Source of the DNA: Bacteroidota bacterium
GTDB lineage: Bacteria > Bacteroidota > Bacteroidia > UKL13-3
Assembly: GCA_004293295.1 (NCBI GenBank)
Contig: RDYC01000247.1
Span: 1-9,799, forward strand
Length of the DNA stretch: 9,799 nucleotides
Direction of reading: 5' to 3'
Position 1 is the stretch's first letter, and each line of letters starts with the position of its first letter. Shown one piece after another: positions 1-6,610 of the stretch. The notes below the pieces were generated by a model, which was given only the letters and a program-made list of their open reading frames with translations, was not told where the DNA came from and did no database searches. Position numbers and translations under genes: made by a program.

Positions 1-328
1 TTTTTTTAGGAGCGGCCGAGGCTAAATAAACATCATTATTAAACAAGGTATACACCTTGCTTTCCAAGTAATCATCAACAGGCTTGGTTTTAAAAGTTAA
101 AAAACTGCGGTTTTGTAGATTTTTTTTGATTGCAGCCTTAGGCGAAACATCATACGACTCACCAATGTTTTTAACCAAAGTAGGAGGATGGCAGTGGTAA
201 ACAAGGCTATAAATACTACTAAACCCTTCCGTGCTCACCAACTCTTCAGCATATAATTTGCCATCCGGTTTTCTAAATTGTACGTGACGTTTTGATGGAA
301 TGTTTCCTTGTTTATAATAAAAAGGCAT
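1..328 (-). CDS. hmgA: Homogentisate 1,2-dioxygenase, N-terminal part (partial at window edge)
   Basis: The minus strand is open from an ATG at 328-326 to the window edge and encodes about 109 residues starting MPFYYKQGNIPSKRHVQFRK. The pattern K-x-G-x-I-P-x-K-R-H-x-Q-F-R-K-P-D-G-x-L-Y, then E-x-L near residue 28 and YHCHPPT near residue 43, is what I know from the N-terminal domain of homogentisate 1,2-dioxygenase in Bacteroidota. The enzyme is a cytosolic Fe(II) dioxygenase that opens the ring of homogentisate to maleylacetoacetate in tyrosine and phenylalanine catabolism. The iron-binding His/Glu residues lie in the C-terminal domain, outside the window, so activity cannot be judged. The start fits the usual family N terminus; no Shine-Dalgarno is visible before it. 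It is divergent from the TPR gene at 451. Family assignment is from remembered motifs, and I am fairly sure of it. Confidence 0.85.
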   Translation of the reverse strand, partial: MPFYYKQGNIPSKRHVQFRKPDGKLYAEELVSTEGFSSIYSLVYHCHPPTLVKNIGESYDVSPKAAIKKNLQNRSFLTFKTKPVDDYLESKVYTLFNNDVYLASAAPKK

Positions 329-381
329 AATAATATAATATTTGTGTTTTAGCTGATTACAAAAAAAATGTAAGTACAATG

Positions 382-389
382 CAAACTTA
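382..389 (-). promoter_or_regulatory. Candidate -7 promoter element for hmgA
   Basis: Read on the minus strand, 389-382 is TAAGTTTG, an exact match to the Bacteroidota -7 consensus TAnnTTTG. It would start transcription near 375 and give an mRNA leader of roughly 47 nt before the hmgA ATG at 328. I found no good -33 TTG/TTTG at about 19-21 nt spacing, so the call rests on the -7 motif and position alone. A second exact match (TACTTTTG, 437-430) lies further upstream on the same strand. Confidence 0.35.
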
Positions 390-450
390 TTTCCTTTTTT
401 TGCGACTTATTCTTAATTGCTTAGCATAACAAAAGTATTGTAAATCAACT

Positions 451-1455
451 ATGAAAAAACTGATTTTTATCACAGCCATTGCCCTTCTAATCCTTGCTTG
501 TAATGGTTCAAGCAACAAACAAGTTGATTCAAAAGAAGGTATTGTTAAGAGTAAAACCGCTAAAGCAATAAGTGCAGAAATTGAACAGAATCCAACAAAT
601 CCTGAACTATATTATCGCAGGGCCAATGTTTATTTTGATGAGCAATACCTTGATCGTGCATTAGCTGATGTGGATGAGGCGTTGGTTCTTGCAGAAAACA
701 ATCCGTTATACCTTTTTTTAAAAGCAAGGATTTTATACGCCATGAACAGGACAATGGATGCTGCCAAAATATATGAGCAGATAATTGCCATTAAGCCTGA
801 TTTTGAAGATGCAAGATTTAAGTTAGCAGAACTTTATCTGGTAGTAAAAGAGCATAAAAAGTCTGTAGATTTACTGAATGTGGTATTGGCAGGTAATAAG
901 GCCAATACCAATGCCCTTTTTTTGAAGGGAATGAACTTGAAAGAAATGGGTGACACAGCAGGTGCAGTGCAATCGTTCCAAAAGGCATATGAGATTGATG
1001 CTACATTTTATGATGCAGCAATGCAACTTGGAATTTTATATGCTGCGCTGGGTAATAAAATAGCCTTAGATTATTATGTTGCTGCGGCAAGAATAAATCC
1101 CAAGAGCCCTGAACCTCCTTACAATGCAGGGGTTTATTTGCAACAGAAAGGTGAAAATAAAAAAGCCATATTTATGTACAAACAAGCACTCAAAGCAAAC
1201 GATAGGTTTTATTTGGCCAATTACAATGCTGGGGTTATTGCTGCACGCAGTGGCAAATATAAAGAGGGGATAGATCAGTTTAATCAGGTAATCAGAATAG
1301 AACCGGGATATACCGATGCTTATTACATGCGTGCCGTCTGTTTTGAAGCATTAAAAAACTATGAAGACGCAATGCTTAATTATGAGCATGTTTTGGAGCT
1401 TAACCCTGAGCATAAAATGGCAAAAGCAAGCTTAAAATCATTAAGTGGCAAATAG
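451..1455 (+). CDS. TPR-repeat protein with lipoprotein-type signal
   Basis: The 334-residue product begins with a basic, hydrophobic leader (MKKLIFITAIALLILAC) with a lipobox-like I-L-A-C ending at Cys17. This suggests export and lipid anchoring at the cell envelope. Residues 18-22 (NGSSN) lack the acidic tract often linked to surface export of Bacteroidota lipoproteins, so a periplasm-facing anchor is the more cautious guess. About eight 34-residue TPRs follow, at roughly 51-84, 85-118, 119-152, 153-186, 187-219, 220-253, 254-287 and 288-321. They show the usual Y/F, A-x-x-Y/F and N-P/K-P spacing. TPR superhelices bind partner proteins, and no catalytic domain is present. The partner cannot be told from the sequence. 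It lies 68 nt before thrS with no terminator hairpin seen between them, so read-through is possible. Confidence 0.85.
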   Translation: MKKLIFITAIALLILACNGSSNKQVDSKEGIVKSKTAKAISAEIEQNPTNPELYYRRANVYFDEQYLDRALADVDEALVLAENNPLYLFLKARILYAMNRTMDAAKIYEQIIAIKPDFEDARFKLAELYLVVKEHKKSVDLLNVVLAGNKANTNALFLKGMNLKEMGDTAGAVQSFQKAYEIDATFYDAAMQLGILYAALGNKIALDYYVAAARINPKSPEPPYNAGVYLQQKGENKKAIFMYKQALKANDRFYLANYNAGVIAARSGKYKEGIDQFNQVIRIEPGYTDAYYMRAVCFEALKNYEDAMLNYEHVLELNPEHKMAKASLKSLSGK

Positions 1456-1503
1456 AATTATCAGAACCATCCAATTTGTTTTCTTTTTTATAGGATAAGG
1501 CCG

Positions 1504-1510
1504 TACTTTG
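1504..1510 (+). promoter_or_regulatory. Weak candidate -7 element for thrS
   Basis: TACTTTG at 1504-1510 is one base shorter than the Bacteroidota -7 consensus TAnnTTTG. A TTTG lies at 1475-1478, but the 25-nt spacer is longer than the usual 19-21. If it is used, transcription would start a few bases before the thrS ATG at 1524, giving an almost leaderless mRNA. The call is tentative because of the imperfect motif and spacing. Confidence 0.28.
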
Positions 1511-1523
1511 CGAATCACAATTT

Positions 1524-3458
1524 ATGAGTAATATTAATATCACACTACCTGACGGTTCCGTTCGTTCGTATGAAGCGGGAACAACCGCTTTAGATGTTGC
1601 CAAATCAATCAGTGAAGGATTGGCAAGAAATGTTTTAGCTGCTAAAGTAAATGGCGAAGTATGGGACGCATCTCGCCCTATAAAGCAAGATGCTTCCCTT
1701 ACCTTACTTACTTGGAATGATATTGAAGCCAAACAAACCATGTGGCACTCATCGGCTCACTTGATGGCTGAAGCTATTGAAGCAATTTTCCCCGGAACAA
1801 AATTTGGCATTGGTCCGGCAATTGAGAACGGTTTTTATTATGATGTTGATTTCGGAGGTAAAGAGTTTTCAACCGAAAACTTTAAGCAAATTGAAGATAA
1901 AATGTTGGAACTGGCCAAACAGGCCAACACCTATAACAGAAAAGAAATCAGCAAGGCCGATGCAATTACCTATTTTAAAGAAAAAGGTGATGAATATAAG
2001 CTCGATTTGTTAGAAGGATTGGAAGATGGGGCAATAACCTTTTACCAACAAGGTAATTTTACAGACTTATGCAGAGGGCCGCACATACCCAATACCGGAT
2101 TTATCAAAGCCATAAAATTGATGAGCGTGGCTGGTGCCTATTGGCGAGGTGATGAAAAAAATAAAATGCTCACCAGAATTTATGGAGTAACTTTTCCTAA
2201 AAAGTCTGAATTAGATGAGCATTTGGCTATGATTGAAGAAGCCAAAAAGCGCGATCACAGAAAACTAGGCAAAGAACTAGAACTTTTCACCTTTTCTGAA
2301 AAAGTTGGTATGGGATTACCATTATGGCTTCCTAAAGGGGCATTGCTGCGTGAGCGTCTGGTTCAGTTTTTACAAAAAGCCCAAGTTGATTCTGGTTACC
2401 AGCAAGTAATTACCCCACATATCGGTAACAAAAACCTTTACATTACTTCTGGGCATTATGAGAAGTACGGAGCTGACTCATTCAAGCCAATTTCAACCCC
2501 AAGAGAAGGAGAAGAGTTTTTCCTCAAACCAATGAACTGCCCGCATCATTGCGAAATATATAAGTCGTCCCCAAAATCGTATAAAGATTTGCCAGTGAGA
2601 TATGCCGAGTTTGGAACTGTATACAGGTATGAACAGGCTGGAGAATTGCACGGTTTAACAAGGGTAAGGGGGTTTACCCAAGATGATGCTCATCTTTTTG
2701 TGAGACCTGATCAGGTAAAAGAAGAGTTTATTAAGGTAATTGATTTGGTATTGTATGTATTTAAGGCATTGGACTTTAAAGATTACACAGCCCAAATATC
2801 ATTAAGAGACCCAAGCAATAAAAATAAGTATATTGGTTCCGATGAAAACTGGGCATTGGCTGAGGCCGCAATTGTTGAATCTGCAGCTGAAAAAGGCTTA
2901 AAAACAGTAGTTGAGCTTGGTGAAGCTGCATTTTACGGTCCGAAGCTCGATTTTATGGTAAAAGATGCAATCGGTCGTAAATGGCAACTTGGCACAATAC
3001 AAGTTGATTATAATTTACCGGAGCGTTTCGAATTGGAATATACCGGCAGTGATAACCAAAAACATCGCCCGGTAATGATACACCGAGCACCTTTTGGTTC
3101 CCTAGAGCGATTTGTAGCCGTTTTGATAGAACATTGTGCCGGGAATTTCCCACTTTGGCTAACCCCAGAGCCCATTACGGTACTGCCAATAAGTGAAAAA
3201 TATCACGAGTATGCGCAAAAAGTTGTGAATGTGCTGAATAAAGCAGATATTCGCGGCCCGTTAGATGAAAGAAATGAAAAAGTAGGGAGGAAAATACGAG
3301 ATGCTGAAATGAAGAAGATACCATTTATTTTAGTGGTTGGAGAGCAAGAAATGCAGGAGAATTCAGTGTCAGTGAGAAAGCACGGAGGCGAAGAAGTTGG
3401 TAAAATGGGGTTAGATAATTTTATAGGATATTTTAAAGAACAAGTAAAAATAAATTAG
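1524..3458 (+). CDS. thrS: Threonine--tRNA ligase
   Basis: This full-length, 644-residue cytosolic class II synthetase (E. coli ThrRS is 642) charges tRNA-Thr with threonine. The domain order is intact. The TGS domain spans about 1-62. The editing domain has H75-x3-H79 and C183-x3-H187, which matches the E. coli H73/H77/C182/H186 set that removes mischarged serine. The catalytic core spans roughly 250-540, with motif 2 around R368 (YRYE) and motif 3 around 521-531 ([10 protein letters not shown]). Zinc ligands C339, H390 and H520 line up with E. coli C334, H385 and H511. The C-terminal anticodon-binding domain runs from about 550 to 640. It is the first gene of the thrS-infC-rpmI-rplT cluster, and infC starts 6 nt after its stop. 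I did not identify an E. coli-style thrS operator. All key residues I checked are present. Confidence 0.98.
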   Translation: MSNINITLPDGSVRSYEAGTTALDVAKSISEGLARNVLAAKVNGEVWDASRPIKQDASLTLLTWNDIEAKQTMWHSSAHLMAEAIEAIFPGTKFGIGPAIENGFYYDVDFGGKEFSTENFKQIEDKMLELAKQANTYNRKEISKADAITYFKEKGDEYKLDLLEGLEDGAITFYQQGNFTDLCRGPHIPNTGFIKAIKLMSVAGAYWRGDEKNKMLTRIYGVTFPKKSELDEHLAMIEEAKKRDHRKLGKELELFTFSEKVGMGLPLWLPKGALLRERLVQFLQKAQVDSGYQQVITPHIGNKNLYITSGHYEKYGADSFKPISTPREGEEFFLKPMNCPHHCEIYKSSPKSYKDLPVRYAEFGTVYRYEQAGELHGLTRVRGFTQDDAHLFVRPDQVKEEFIKVIDLVLYVFKALDFKDYTAQISLRDPSNKNKYIGSDENWALAEAAIVESAAEKGLKTVVELGEAAFYGPKLDFMVKDAIGRKWQLGTIQVDYNLPERFELEYTGSDNQKHRPVMIHRAPFGSLERFVAVLIEHCAGNFPLWLTPEPITVLPISEKYHEYAQKVVNVLNKADIRGPLDERNEKVGRKIRDAEMKKIPFILVVGEQEMQENSVSVRKHGGEEVGKMGLDNFIGYFKEQVKIN

Positions 3459-3464
3459 TAACGT

Positions 3465-4085
3465 TTGGCAGCACCTAACACACCAAATACTCCCGGTAAT
3501 GCGGGCCCTGGGCATCGCCCAAATAATGGTTTAAAACCTGGATTCATCTCAAGAGGAAGGAAATCTCTCGAGCCGGAGCATAAACTCAATATGAATATTC
3601 GGGCCCGCGAAGTTCGCTTAGTTGGCGATAATGTGGAGCCGGGTATTTTTTCTATTCAAGAAGCATTGCGGTTGGCAGATGAATTGGAGTTAGACTTAAT
3701 AGAGATTTCTCCAAATGCGGAACCTCCGGTTTGTAAAATTGCTGATTACAAAAAATTCTTGTATGAGCAAAAAAAGAAAAAAAAGGAGTTAAAAGCCAAT
3801 TCACAAAAACAAGAAATTAAAGAAATTCGCTTTGGGCCCAATACTGATGATCATGACTTTGAGTTTAAACTAAAGCATGCAGAAAAATTCCTTAATGAGG
3901 GTAATAAGGTTAGGGCATATGTTTTCTTTAAAGGACGTGCCATCGTATATAAAGAAAGGGGAGAGGTGCTACTGTTGCAGTTTGCCCAGAAGCTTGCCGA
4001 AATAGGAAAGGTAGAGCAACTACCCAAACTCGAAGGAAAGAAGATGTTTTTGCTGATGGCCCCTAAGGGCAAGGGAAGCAAGTAA
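3465..4085 (+). CDS. infC: Translation initiation factor IF-3 (TTG start)
   Basis: This 206-residue IF-3 binds the 30S subunit, prevents premature 50S joining and checks start-codon/initiator-tRNA pairing. The N domain runs from about 43 ([13 protein letters not shown]) to about 100. A lysine-rich linker lies around 103-111 (KKKKKELKA), and the C domain spans about 116-203 ([14 protein letters not shown], then [11 protein letters not shown]). A Pro/Asn/Gly-rich extension of about 42 residues precedes the N domain, as I recall for other Bacteroidota. The start must be TTG at 3465. The frame is closed by TAA at 3459-3461, only one codon (CGT) lies between, and the next in-frame ATG is at 3591 (residue 43), which would delete the conserved EPEHKLN stretch. 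It begins 6 nt after thrS, so translational coupling is likely. Confidence 0.96.
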   Translation: MAAPNTPNTPGNAGPGHRPNNGLKPGFISRGRKSLEPEHKLNMNIRAREVRLVGDNVEPGIFSIQEALRLADELELDLIEISPNAEPPVCKIADYKKFLYEQKKKKKELKANSQKQEIKEIRFGPNTDDHDFEFKLKHAEKFLNEGNKVRAYVFFKGRAIVYKERGEVLLLQFAQKLAEIGKVEQLPKLEGKKMFLLMAPKGKGSK

Positions 4086-4138
4086 AACCAAAAAAAGTAA
4101 ATATCGTAGATTGTTAAAATAAGAAGGGAAACAGGATT

Positions 4139-4339
4139 ATGCCGAAAATGAAAACAAACAGCTCAGCGAAAAAACGCTTTAAACTTACCCCTAGTGGTAA
4201 AATTAAACGCGCGCAAGCTTACAAAAACCACATTTTAACTAAGAAAACCACTAAGCAAAAACGTGCGCTAACCAAAATGGTTGTAGTAAGTGATGCCGAC
4301 ATGGGATTAGTTAAGAACCTGCTTGCCATTGGTAAATAA
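4139..4339 (+). CDS. rpmI: 50S ribosomal protein bL35
   Basis: The 66-residue, strongly basic protein starts [20 protein letters not shown], the typical bL35 N terminus, and has normal family length. bL35 is a late-assembling component of the large ribosomal subunit that binds 23S rRNA. The 53-nt gap after infC ends with a purine-rich stretch (AGGAT just before the ATG), which may serve as a weak ribosome-binding site. Its stop codon sits in the loop of a small hairpin at 4330-4347 that begins the structured rpmI-rplT spacer. Confidence 0.97.
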   Translation: MPKMKTNSSAKKRFKLTPSGKIKRAQAYKNHILTKKTTKQKRALTKMVVVSDADMGLVKNLLAIGK

Positions 4340-4464
4340 TATTACCATAACAAGCTAAAGGCAAAAGGTAAGCCTTAAAATTACCTGGTTTATTTTAAAA
4401 TTTAACCCGAACAAAAGCTCCAAAAGTTCCCATAAGGGACGCTTAGGTTCAAAAAAACAAAATT
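4340..4464 (+). promoter_or_regulatory. Structured rpmI-rplT spacer: candidate ribosomal-protein leader RNA
   Basis: This 125-nt spacer is longer than I would expect between bL35 and bL20 genes and is rich in complementary segments. (a) TGGTAA 4330-4335 pairs with TTACCA 4342-4347 over the rpmI stop. (b) AAGGC 4358-4362 pairs with GCCTT 4372-4376, and its loop segment AGGTAA 4366-4371 pairs with TTACCT 4381-4386. That is a compact H-type pseudoknot with an AAA first loop, directly abutting stems and an AAAA last loop. (c) AAGC 4415-4418 pairs with GCTT 4441-4444 around an inner GT-TCCC/GGGAC stem (4426-4440), with a one-sided A-rich bulge at 4419-4425, ending 20 nt before the rplT ATG. The two GGTAA and two TTACC copies could also swap partners. 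In E. coli, bL20 represses its operon by binding a pseudoknot and an irregular helix. A similar role here is inference. Confidence 0.45.
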
Positions 4465-4812
4465 ATGCCACGTTCAGTAAATTCAGTTGCGTCACGCAGA
4501 CGCAGAAAAAAGCTCCTAAAAATGGCCAAAGGCTATTGGGGCAAACGTAAAAATGTACTTACCATAGCCAAGCACACCATTGATCGTGCTATGGTTTTTG
4601 CTTACCGCGATAGAAAAACCAAAAAACGTAACTTCCGCAGCTTGTGGATTACCCGTATTAATGCAGGGGTGCGTCAAGAAGGTTTATCTTACTCTCAGTT
4701 CATGGGAATGGTAACCAAGAGCAGCTTAGGTTTAAACCGTAAAGTTCTTGCCGACTTAGCAATGAACCACCCGGAAACTTTTAAAGCCGTTGTTGATTCA
4801 TTAAAAAAATAG
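4465..4812 (+). CDS. rplT: 50S ribosomal protein bL20
   Basis: The 115-residue protein starts [19 protein letters not shown] and contains [30 protein letters not shown] and [10 protein letters not shown], all hallmarks of bL20, at normal family length. bL20 binds 23S rRNA early in large-subunit assembly; its basic N-terminal tail threads into rRNA. In E. coli and Bacillus, bL20 also represses its own operon by binding mRNA, which makes the folded spacer just upstream relevant. It is the last gene of the translation cluster and is followed by a strong terminator at 4843-4870. Confidence 0.98.
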   Translation: MPRSVNSVASRRRRKKLLKMAKGYWGKRKNVLTIAKHTIDRAMVFAYRDRKTKKRNFRSLWITRINAGVRQEGLSYSQFMGMVTKSSLGLNRKVLADLAMNHPETFKAVVDSLKK

Positions 4813-4842
4813 ATTAACAACACATTTACGATATATTAAATT

Positions 4843-4870
4843 CCTCGTTAGCAATAGCGAGGTTTTTTTT
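4843..4870 (+). terminator. Intrinsic terminator of the thrS-rplT cluster
   Basis: The arms 4843-4850 and 4855-4862 form an 8-bp stem (CCTCGTTA with TAGCGAGG, one G-T wobble). It closes a GCAA tetraloop of the stable GNRA class and is followed at once by eight T residues (4863-4870). It lies 30 nt after the rplT stop, and this is a textbook Rho-independent terminator. Confidence 0.93.
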
Positions 4871-4914
4871 GGCAATATTTTTTATTTGTAATTAGTCTAA
4901 ATAAAAATAATTGC

Positions 4915-4922
4915 TATTTTTG
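4915..4922 (+). promoter_or_regulatory. Candidate -7 promoter element for the HmoA-like gene
   Basis: TATTTTTG at 4915-4922 matches the Bacteroidota -7 consensus TAnnTTTG. It lies between the rplT terminator and the next gene, where a new promoter is needed. Transcription would begin near 4929, about 12 nt before the ATG at 4941. The nearest upstream TTTG (4885-4888) is 26 nt away, longer than the usual -33 spacing. The element also supports the ATG at 4941 over an upstream TTG at 4911, which would lie before the transcription start. Confidence 0.5.
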
Positions 4923-4940
4923 TTGCCTAAACTAAAAATA

Positions 4941-5270
4941 ATGAAAAAGAATTTTGTAGCAATTAACTATATCAACTGTAAACCCGATTATCAAGCCCGA
5001 TTTGAAGAGTTGTTCTCAACAAGGGCGCATGCCATTGATAAAATGCCTGGCTTTCAACATATGAATGTACTTAAGCCACAACAGCCCGGTGAACCGTACT
5101 TGATTATAAGTTTTTGGGATAATGAGGATGCATTTAAAACTTGGACCCAATCTCCCGCATTTATTGAAGGACACAAACGAGGATTTGAAGATATTAAACG
5201 TGCGAAAGACGAAGGCAAAGAGCCTCCTATGTCATCAACCTTTAAGGTATACAATGTCATCGGAAACTAA
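4941..5270 (+). CDS. Antibiotic biosynthesis monooxygenase (ABM) family protein, IsdG/HmoA-like
   Basis: The 109-residue cytosolic protein has the length and pattern of the dimeric alpha/beta barrel ABM family, and most resembles heme-degrading monooxygenases (IsdG/HmoA). Its N9, W68 and H78 match in order and spacing the catalytic Asn7, Trp67 and His77 of IsdG; the Trp-to-His distance is 10 in both. The surrounding TWTQSPAFIEGHKRG is very typical of the HmoA group. If active, it would open heme and release iron; heme cleavage itself is inference from the triad. I choose ATG 4941 because the -7 element ends 19 nt upstream and the N terminus MKKNFVAINY then puts N9 where IsdG has N7. A 3-nt gap to the next small gene suggests they are co-transcribed. 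Confidence 0.85.
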   Translation: MKKNFVAINYINCKPDYQARFEELFSTRAHAIDKMPGFQHMNVLKPQQPGEPYLIISFWDNEDAFKTWTQSPAFIEGHKRGFEDIKRAKDEGKEPPMSSTFKVYNVIGN

Positions 5271-5273
5271 TTT

Positions 5274-5417
5274 ATGTTGGAGAAGAATAAGGCTGCCATG
5301 CGGCATAAACTTAAAAACTGGCTGCATAAACTGGGTTTAGTAGGCTTTTTGTTCTTTTTTATTAAAGGGTTGTTATGGTTAATTATTCCATACTTAATAG
5401 CAAAAGGCTTACTGTAG
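5274..5417 (+). CDS. 47-residue single-pass membrane protein, function unknown
   Basis: An ATG at 5274, 3 nt after the preceding stop, opens a 47-codon frame ending with TAG at 5415-5417. The N-terminal 20 residues are basic (MLEKNKAAMRHKLKNWLHKL). Residues 21-47 are strongly hydrophobic (GLVGFLFFFIKGLLWLIIPY then LIAKGLL), with Lys31 inside the hydrophobic stretch. The charge pattern predicts a cytosolic N terminus and one membrane helix. Very short proteins with a Trp/Phe-rich G-F-L-F-F-x-I-K-G-L-x-W-L core occur, as far as I remember, in other Bacteroidota, sometimes with unsupported names such as alanyl-tRNA synthetase; it is clearly not one. The tight spacing to the HmoA-like gene is the main reason to call it real. 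Its function is unknown. Confidence 0.65.
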   Translation: MLEKNKAAMRHKLKNWLHKLGLVGFLFFFIKGLLWLIIPYLIAKGLL

Positions 5418-5420
5418 AGA

Positions 5421-5437
5421 TGCTAAAATTATTAGCA
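5421..5437 (+). other. Small hairpin after the membrane-protein gene
   Basis: TGCTAA (5421-5426) and TTAGCA (5432-5437) form a 6-bp stem with a 5-nt loop, 3 nt after the stop of the small membrane protein. No T-run follows, so it is a poor intrinsic terminator. It could protect the 3' end of the mRNA or be chance in AT-rich DNA. The rest of the 89-nt gap before dprA is AT-rich and shows no clear TAnnTTTG element. Confidence 0.3.
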
Positions 5438-5506
5438 GCTATATTTAATCAATACTTAAATAAAAAGATATTTATTATTTATTTCGAGTACTGAAGTATT
5501 TAGGTA

Positions 5507-6601
5507 ATGCATCAGTTGTTATATCAAATAGCCTTAAACCTTATTCCCGGCATAGGTAACGTGTTGGCAAAAAATTTAGTAAGTTATTGCGGAGGTGTTG
5601 AAGCAATATTTAAGCAAAAGAAATCTCGGTTGCTGCAAATTCCGGGTATTGGCGAAAGACTTGCAGATCACATTGTACAATTTAAAGATTTTAAAGCGGC
5701 AGAAACTGAAATTGATTTTATAACGAAGCATGGCATAACAACACATTTTTACCTTGACCAAAATTATCCCACACGATTAAAACTAATAGCTGATGCCCCA
5801 GTCATGCTCTATAGTCTAGGCAATGCAAATCTTGAGGCCGAAAAGATAGTGGGGATAGTGGGAACACGCAAGGCAACAGAATATGGAAAAGTTGTTACTG
5901 AACAACTGGTAGAAATGCTGAAGCCATTAGGAGTATTGGTAGTAAGTGGGTTGGCTTTAGGTATTGATGCAGCGGCACACAAAAATGCGATTAAGCAGCA
6001 TCTACAAACTGTTGGAGTATTGGCACATGGATTAGATCGTATATACCCTGCTCAGCATAAAAATTTGGCTAAACAAATGTTAAACAATGGAGGATTGTTA
6101 ACGGAGTTTCCAAGTAAAACAAATCCTGATAGGGAAAATTTTCCTCAACGAAACCGAATTGTGGCCGGATTAAGCGATGTTTTGGTAGTGGTAGAAACAG
6201 GTGTTAAAGGAGGAGCAATGATTACTGCAGAAATTGCAAATACCTACAACAAGGAAGTCATGGCGGTGCCTGGGCGCGCTAGTGATGAGTTCTCTTTTGG
6301 TTGCAACTCATTAATTAAGCTGAACAAGGCCAATATTCTAACCGTTCCGGAAGATCTACTTACATTAATGGGATGGCAGGCACCACAACAACAGTCTCTT
6401 AAAAATGCACAAATTAAGATACCTTTATCTGAAAAAGAACTTGGCGTAGTTGCCGTTATAAAGGAAAAAATAAAAGTAGGTATTGATGATCTCGCATTTC
6501 ATTTGCAAATAGATAACGGTACACTTTCGTTATTGCTCCTCGATTTAGAATTTAAAGGAATCATTCGCTCATTGCCCGGAAAGTATTATGAATTGATGTA
6601 A
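5507..6601 (+). CDS. dprA: DNA-processing protein DprA
   Basis: This 364-residue DprA/Smf protein is full length. DprA is a cytosolic single-strand DNA-binding protein that loads RecA on incoming DNA during natural transformation, and it is widespread even in bacteria not known to be competent. The N-terminal part has two helix-hairpin-helix-like segments (around 8-24, LIPGIGNVLAKNL, and 41-57, LLQIPGIGERL). The Rossmann-like core carries VGIVGTRKATEYG (115-127), VVSGLALGIDAAAH (145-158), FPQRNRIVAGLSD (212-224) and KGGAMITAEIA (234-244), all DprA signatures. The C-terminal region from about 305 looks like the winged-helix (DML1-like) domain. The ATG at 5507 gives the normal family N terminus. 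The next gene starts 9 nt after its stop, so they probably share an mRNA. Confidence 0.96.
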   Translation: MHQLLYQIALNLIPGIGNVLAKNLVSYCGGVEAIFKQKKSRLLQIPGIGERLADHIVQFKDFKAAETEIDFITKHGITTHFYLDQNYPTRLKLIADAPVMLYSLGNANLEAEKIVGIVGTRKATEYGKVVTEQLVEMLKPLGVLVVSGLALGIDAAAHKNAIKQHLQTVGVLAHGLDRIYPAQHKNLAKQMLNNGGLLTEFPSKTNPDRENFPQRNRIVAGLSDVLVVVETGVKGGAMITAEIANTYNKEVMAVPGRASDEFSFGCNSLIKLNKANILTVPEDLLTLMGWQAPQQQSLKNAQIKIPLSEKELGVVAVIKEKIKVGIDDLAFHLQIDNGTLSLLLLDLEFKGIIRSLPGKYYELM

Positions 6602-6610
6602 ATTGCGACC

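Noticed and set aside
1456..1523. Terminator between the TPR gene and thrS
   Set aside because: T-rich stretches are present (about 1478-1490), but no hairpin precedes them.
1400..1741. Minus-strand reading frame of 113 codons
   Set aside because: It is antisense to the end of the TPR gene and the start of thrS, both well supported; its translation shows no domain pattern.
1777..2013. Plus-strand 78-codon frame inside thrS
   Set aside because: It is out of frame within the conserved ThrRS editing domain and is a shadow.
4392..4401. ATTTTAAAAT palindrome in the rpmI-rplT spacer
   Set aside because: It is a 10-bp, pure A/T palindrome in AT-rich DNA; it is too weak to call separately from the stronger stems nearby.
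4911..4940. Upstream TTG start that would add 10 residues to the HmoA-like protein
   Set aside because: The extension overlaps the -7 promoter element at 4915-4922 and would precede the transcription start. The ATG at 4941 gives the family-typical N terminus.
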